DNA of 54,703 nt from an uncultured Oscillospiraceae bacterium (GTDB lineage Bacteria > Bacillota > Clostridia > Oscillospirales > Oscillospiraceae). Below the pieces are notes generated by a model. The model had not been told where the DNA came from, searched no databases, and saw only the letters and a list, made by a program, of their open reading frames with translations. The first letter of the stretch is position 1; every line of letters starts with the position of its first letter. Shown here piece after piece: positions 51,213-54,703 of this stretch. A program made the position numbers and the translations under genes. The DNA lies in the NCBI GenBank assembly GCA_944385445.1, contig CALWXF010000013.1, positions 1 to 54,703 of the forward strand, written 5' to 3'.

Positions 51213-51303
51213 AGAAAAGGGGTGCTGCCAGCGACGGCTGTCCCCCCGGGTTAAATCAGAGAAGTAACCGCATGGTTGGGAGCCGGGCGGTTACTTCCTT
51301 TTA
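51213..51303 (+). ncRNA. Antisense RNA, putative type I antitoxin
   Basis: About 90-nt transcript predicted from the promoter at 51178-51206 to a terminator with an 11-bp stem GAAGTAACCGC / GCGGTTACTTC (51261-51297) and the tail CTTTTATT. Its 3' end overlaps the last codons and stop of the small toxin gene on the other strand, so the two RNAs are complementary there, as for TxpA/RatA and related pairs. Confidence 0.7.
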
Positions 51304-51380
51304 TTGAGCTGAAACAGCCCGATAATACCCACGATCAGCAGTCCAATCTGCACCAGGTCAGAAAACGTGACATACTCCAT
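51291..51380 (-). CDS. Holin-like small toxin (type I toxin-antitoxin)
   Basis: 29 residues: MEYVTFSDLVQIGLLIVGII followed by GLFQLNKRK. One membrane span and a short basic tail, the pattern of the putative holin-like toxin family (Hol_Tox) related to TxpA/BsrG. A very strong ribosome site (AGGGGGG, 5 nt before the ATG) and its own good promoter (51475-51503) support expression. The stop codon lies inside the stem that ends the antisense RNA. Such peptides depolarise the membrane when overproduced; a role for this one is inferred from the family. Confidence 0.82.
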   Translation of the reverse strand: MEYVTFSDLVQIGLLIVGIIGLFQLNKRK

Positions 51381-51474
51381 GAGTGCCCCCCCTTTCAACC
51401 AGGGGGCAAGGAAGCACCCCCTTATGTAGATGAAGGGGGAACAACCGCCAAATGTGTGGCAGCACCTTACCTGG

Positions 51475-51503
51475 AGTATAGCAGACCTTGCCGCCTGTTG
51501 CAA
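51475..51503 (-). promoter_or_regulatory. Sigma-A promoter of the toxin mRNA
   Basis: Minus-strand TTGCAA, 17-bp spacer, TATACT. The leader to the toxin start is about 90 nt and contains a GGGGGTGCTT / AAGG…CCCC-rich stretch able to fold and hide the ribosome site. Confidence 0.8.
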
Positions 51504-51508
51504 GACAG

Positions 51509-51551
51509 CGCCCGTACCTGCCCCAATGTGAGGCAGGTACGGGCGTTTTTT
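51509..51551 (+). terminator. Hairpin at the nrdD 3' end (T tract on plus strand)
   Basis: 14-bp perfect stem CGCCCGTACCTGCC / GGCAGGTACGGGCG with a 9-nt loop. The run of Ts is on the plus strand; on the minus strand, where nrdD is transcribed, the As precede the stem and no T tract follows. It may stabilise the nrdD 3' end while stopping plus-strand transcripts from entering nrdD antisense. Confidence 0.7.
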
Positions 51552-53616
51552 ATCCCACTTGATACACTTGTCGGTCGTGGAACTCCTGGGTCTTGCCGTC
51601 GTTCCAATTCTGCACCGGGCGGTAGTAGCCGGTGATGCGGCTGTACACCTCGGCGGGCTTGCCGCAGTGGGGGCAGGTGAATTGCTCCCCGGGCAGGTAT
51701 CCGTGGTCGGCGCACACCGAGTAGGTGGGGGAAATGGTGTAGTAGGGCAGCTTGTAGTTCTGGGCGATCTTGCGCACCAGGGCGGCAGCGGACTGCCAGC
51801 CGGGCAGCTTCTCCCCCAGGAAGGCGTGGAACACCGTGCCGGAGGTGTAGAGCACCTGGAGCTGGTCCTGGACGTCCAGGGCGGCAAACAGGTCGTCGGT
51901 ACACCCCACGGGGAGGTGGGAGGAGTTGGTGTAGTAGGGGGTGCCGTGGTCGTTGGCGGTGCGGATGAGGGGATATTTCTCCTTGTCGTGGCGGGCGAAG
52001 CGGTAGGTGGTGGACTCCGCCGGGGTGGCCTCCAGGTTGAAGAGGTCTCCGTACTCCTCCTGGTAGTCGGAGAGGCGCTCCCGCATGTGGGTGAGCACCT
52101 CCACGGCGAAGGCCTGGGTGTCCGGGTGGGTGAGGTCGTGGCGCAGCCAGGGGGCGTTGAGACCCACCTCGTTCATCCCCACCAGGCCGATGGTGGAGAA
52201 ATGGTTGCGGAAGGTGCCCAGGTAATGCTTGGTGTAGGGGTACAGGCCGTTTTCCATCAGCTGGGTGATGACGGTGCGCTTGGTGTGCAGGGAGCGGGCG
52301 GCCAGGTCCATGAGGTGGTCCAGCCGCTGATAGAATTCCTCTGGGTCCTTGGACAGATAGGCGATGCGGGGCAGGTTGATGGTCACCACCCCCACGCTGC
52401 CCGTGGACTCCCCGGAGCCGAAGTAGCCCCCGGACTTCTTGCGCAGCTCCCGCAGGTCCAGCCGCAGACGGCAGCACATGGAGCGCACATCGGAGGGCTC
52501 CATGTCCGAGTTGATGTAGTTGGAGAAGTAGGGAGTGCCGTACTTGGCGGTCATCTCAAAGAGCAGCTGGTTGTTCTCCGTCTCCGACCAGTCGAAGTCC
52601 CGGGTGATGGAGTAGGTGGGGATGGGGTACTGGAAGCCCCGGCCGTTGGCATCCCCCTCGATCATGATCTCCAAAAAGGCCCGGTTGACCATGTCCATCT
52701 CTTTTTTGCAGTCCCCATAGGTGAAGTCCATGAACTTCCCGCCCACAATGGCGGGCTGGCCCGCCAGGTCGGGGGGCACGGTCCAGTCCAAAGTGATGTT
52801 GGTAAAGGGGGCCTGGGTGCCCCAGCGGCTGGGGGTGTTCACCCCGTAGACAAAGGACTGGATGCACTGCTTCACCTCGTCCTGGCTCAGGTGATCCACC
52901 CGGACGAAGGGGGCCAGATAGGTGTCGAAGGAGGAGAAAGCCTGGGCCCCCGCCCACTCGTTTTGCATGATGCCCAGGAAGTTCACCATCTGGTTGCACA
53001 GGGTGGACAGGTGACGGGCGGGGGAGGAGGTGATCTTCCCCGGCACGCCCCCCAGCCCCTGGTAGATGAGCTGTTTCAGGGACCACCCGGCACAGTACCC
53101 GGTGAGCATGGACAGGTCGTGGAGATGCAGGTCTCCGTCCCGGTGGGCATTCGCCACCTCCTGGTCGTAGATCTCACTGAGCCAGTAGTTGGCGGTGATG
53201 GCCCCGGAGTTGGACAGAATGAGGCCGCCCACCGAGTAGGTGACGGTGGAGTTCTCCTTCACCCGCCAGTCGTTGATGCGCAGGTAGTTGTCCACCAGCT
53301 CCTTGTAGTTGAGGAGGGTGGAGGAGGCGTGGCGCACGTTCTCCCGCTGCTTGCGGTAGAGAATGTAGGCCTTGGCCACCTCGGCATATCCCGCCTGGAT
53401 GAGCACCACTTCCACGCTGTCCTGGATGTCCTCCACGGCAATGAGGCCGCTGCGAATCTTGGGCTGAAAGTCCGCCGTCACCCGCAGCGCCAGCAGCTCC
53501 ACCACCTCCGGGTGGGCCTGCTGCCCCTGGGCCTGAAAGGCCTTGGTCATGGCGGCAATGATCTTGTTTAATTGAAAGGGAACGGTGGAGCCGTCCCGCT
53601 TGGTCACTTGGTACAT
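51550..53616 (-). CDS. nrdD: Anaerobic ribonucleoside-triphosphate reductase (class III)
   Basis: 688 residues. An ATP-cone regulatory domain occupies about 1-95 (VTKRDGSTVPFQLNKIIAAM). The barrel has DGDLHLHDLSMLTGYCAGWS, FVYGVNTPSRWGTQAPFTNI, GTPYFSNYINSDMEPSDVRSMCCRLRL and GSVGVVTINLPRIA. The C-terminal zinc site starts FTCPHCGKPAEVYSR, and the radical Gly is in SRITGYYRPVQNW. It makes dNTPs from NTPs without oxygen, using a glycyl radical set by NrdG. Start ATG 53616 with AGAGGAG. Control by NrdR is indicated upstream. Confidence 0.96.
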   Translation of the reverse strand: MYQVTKRDGSTVPFQLNKIIAAMTKAFQAQGQQAHPEVVELLALRVTADFQPKIRSGLIAVEDIQDSVEVVLIQAGYAEVAKAYILYRKQRENVRHASSTLLNYKELVDNYLRINDWRVKENSTVTYSVGGLILSNSGAITANYWLSEIYDQEVANAHRDGDLHLHDLSMLTGYCAGWSLKQLIYQGLGGVPGKITSSPARHLSTLCNQMVNFLGIMQNEWAGAQAFSSFDTYLAPFVRVDHLSQDEVKQCIQSFVYGVNTPSRWGTQAPFTNITLDWTVPPDLAGQPAIVGGKFMDFTYGDCKKEMDMVNRAFLEIMIEGDANGRGFQYPIPTYSITRDFDWSETENNQLLFEMTAKYGTPYFSNYINSDMEPSDVRSMCCRLRLDLRELRKKSGGYFGSGESTGSVGVVTINLPRIAYLSKDPEEFYQRLDHLMDLAARSLHTKRTVITQLMENGLYPYTKHYLGTFRNHFSTIGLVGMNEVGLNAPWLRHDLTHPDTQAFAVEVLTHMRERLSDYQEEYGDLFNLEATPAESTTYRFARHDKEKYPLIRTANDHGTPYYTNSSHLPVGCTDDLFAALDVQDQLQVLYTSGTVFHAFLGEKLPGWQSAAALVRKIAQNYKLPYYTISPTYSVCADHGYLPGEQFTCPHCGKPAEVYSRITGYYRPVQNWNDGKTQEFHDRQVYQVG

Positions 53617-53672
53617 AGGCCACGCTCCTCTCTGTGTATCTGCGCTGGCCGCCCGGTGGGCGGTGCTCTTCT

Positions 53673-53701
53673 ATGATACCACTGGCATGGAGCAAATTCA
53701 A
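53673..53701 (-). promoter_or_regulatory. Sigma-A promoter of nrdD
   Basis: Minus-strand TTGAAT, 17-bp spacer, TATCAT. The -35 overlaps the first NrdR box. The leader has a GCCGCCC / GGGCGGT-like stem. Confidence 0.78.
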
Positions 53702-53742
53702 TATATATTGTATCTATATTTTATCGACACAATATATTGTGC
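53698..53742. promoter_or_regulatory. Pair of NrdR boxes
   Basis: ACACAATATATTGTGC (53727-53742) matches the NrdR-box consensus almost fully; TCAATATATATTGTAT (53698-53713) is a weaker second box. Their centres are about 30 bp apart, close to three helical turns, as is usual for NrdR, and the weaker one covers the -35. Confidence 0.78.
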
Positions 53743-53757
53743 GTTATAGTGGCAAAA

Positions 53758-54625
53758 CACAGCCATGGCCAAAGGCTCCCCTGTGTAAGGGGAGCTGTCT
53801 GCGAAGCAGACTGAGGGGTTGTCCGTCTAACCACCCCTGTTTCAGGCTTGCCAGCCTGGTGGGGACGCTCCGCTGGGGGCCATGGTTCCGCCATGCCCAA
53901 AGGCTCCCCTGTGTAAGGGGAGCTGTCTGCGAAGCAGACTGAGGGGTTGTCCGTCTAACCACCCCTGTATCCGGCTTGCCAGCCTGGTGGGGACGCTACC
54001 CGCTGGGGGTGCCTTTTGAGCGGGCAAAAGGCACCAAAACCCGCTTAGGGCGTTCCCCCCTAAGAACCCCCCTGGGGTACCAGGCTGGCCTTGCGTCAAG
54101 TCTAGGTTCGGCCCTGGTCCCGGTGGGGTCACATAGATGGCCTGGCAAGTTTATGGGAAGTGCCCCCTTCTCTGTGAGTCGGTGCCTCTTCTTCCAGGGC
54201 CTTACCCTGGTGTGCGGCGTTCCCGCCGCCGGGGGCCTGGCTATCAGCAACTGAAATCAGTTGCATACCAGGGTGAGGTCCTGGCGGTAGAAGAATGTAC
54301 CAACAGAGGAGTAGATACAAACCATAGAACAACAAGCCATCTATGTGACCCCACCAGGCCAAGGACCGAAAAGAGGAAAACGCACACCCACCCAGTACTG
54401 CGGGGTGGATTCCACAAGGCGGGGGAAGGCCCCGCCTTTGGCGATTCTTTCCCCGATTTCTCATCGGGGAGAAATCGGGCCCAGCGGAGCGTCCCCGGCT
54501 GGGGCGCTGGTTTCCGCCAAGGAAATCGGAGGAGTGTAATCCCTCCATCAGCCCGGCGGCTGACAAGCCTGAGAAGGGGACCATAGAAGGATAAGCCTTT
54601 GACAAAAGGAAAAGCCCGGAGGAAG
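53758..54625. repeat. Composite hairpin repeat, copy 7 (B, B, E, D, C, A remnant)
   Basis: No gene is supported. A unit of about 131 bp (B plus GTTGTCCGTCTAACC and GCTTGCCAGCCTGGTGG) is tandemly duplicated (53761-53895, 53892-54000). E follows (stem GGTGCCTTTT / AAAAGGCACC, 54008-54035), then D (54195-54275), C (54390-54495; stem CCCGATTTCTC / GAGAAATCGGG) and part of A. The end (54562-54625) matches the sequence leading into the fucosidase terminator. Confidence 0.85.
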
Positions 54626-54703
54626 CAGTGAACCGCTCCCCGTCAAGAGGACAGTGAAAAAATATAAAGTTTTCCCGGCCAGTAGCCTATGTGTGCTGCT
54701 GGC
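54626..54703. other. Unassigned window end
   Basis: 78 bp with no recognisable gene, promoter or repeat module; AT-rich stretch AAAAAATATAAAG near 54657. Confidence 0.4.

Overview
The window (54.7 kb, high G+C) looks like a chromosomal segment of a strictly anaerobic, spore-forming Clostridia, most likely an Oscillospiraceae-type gut bacterium. Supporting signs are the germination protease gpr, class III (oxygen-sensitive) ribonucleotide reductase with its activase, oxygen-independent HemZ, the Firmicutes L27 N-terminal extension with its Prp protease, an isoleucine T-box, sigma-A promoters with 17-bp spacers, and a secreted alpha-L-fucosidase suited to host glycans. The taxon is inferred; no rRNA is present.

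Layout. 1-2.1 kb: a polar amino-acid ABC importer (ATPase cut by the window edge, permease, lipoprotein receptor) with an ARG-box-like palindrome upstream. 2.1-4 kb: GNAT and DUF2156 genes plus a candidate SRP RNA. 4.9-9.8 kb: rny, lepA and an XRE regulator. 10-13.6 kb: pta, a threonine-aldolase-like enzyme, rpsT and gpr. 14.9-21 kb: a YihY protein, a small unknown protein, DUF1836, DegV and T-box-ileS. 21-31.4 kb: two sigma/anti-sigma cassettes sharing a perfect repeat of about 1.14 kb, with different sensor domains and different downstream cargo (an FtsX-type ABC exporter in one, lipoprotein/membrane-anchored proteins and gene debris in the other). 31.5-34.5 kb: a TetR regulator divergent from a YhgE/Pip protein. 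35.4-38.1 kb: gap and a CLC-F-like transporter. 38.1-40.7 kb: the rplU-prp-rpmA-obgE ribosome block. 41.6-44.5 kb: hemZ, an MBL hydrolase and an NrdG-type activase. 46-51 kb: a 1611-residue multidomain GH29 fucosidase with a cell-wall anchor. 51.2-51.4 kb: a tiny holin-like toxin with a convergent antisense RNA. 51.5-53.6 kb: nrdD with NrdR boxes.

The most unusual content is non-coding. Seven intergenic regions are filled with a composite repeat of about 0.7-1.4 kb built from hairpin modules in changing order and orientation. In at least eight copies of one hairpin and six of another, the stem sequence changes but pairing is kept by matching changes on the other arm. Two further intergenic regions (next to lepA and upstream of obgE) are back-to-back arrays of six perfect hairpins of unrelated sequence, and the lepA array sits between lepA and a duplicated copy of its last codons. 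Together with the duplicated sigma/anti-sigma cassette, these are the best candidates for an undescribed system.

All assignments come from reading the sequence and family knowledge; no database or folding software was run. Promoters and RNA elements are pattern matches.
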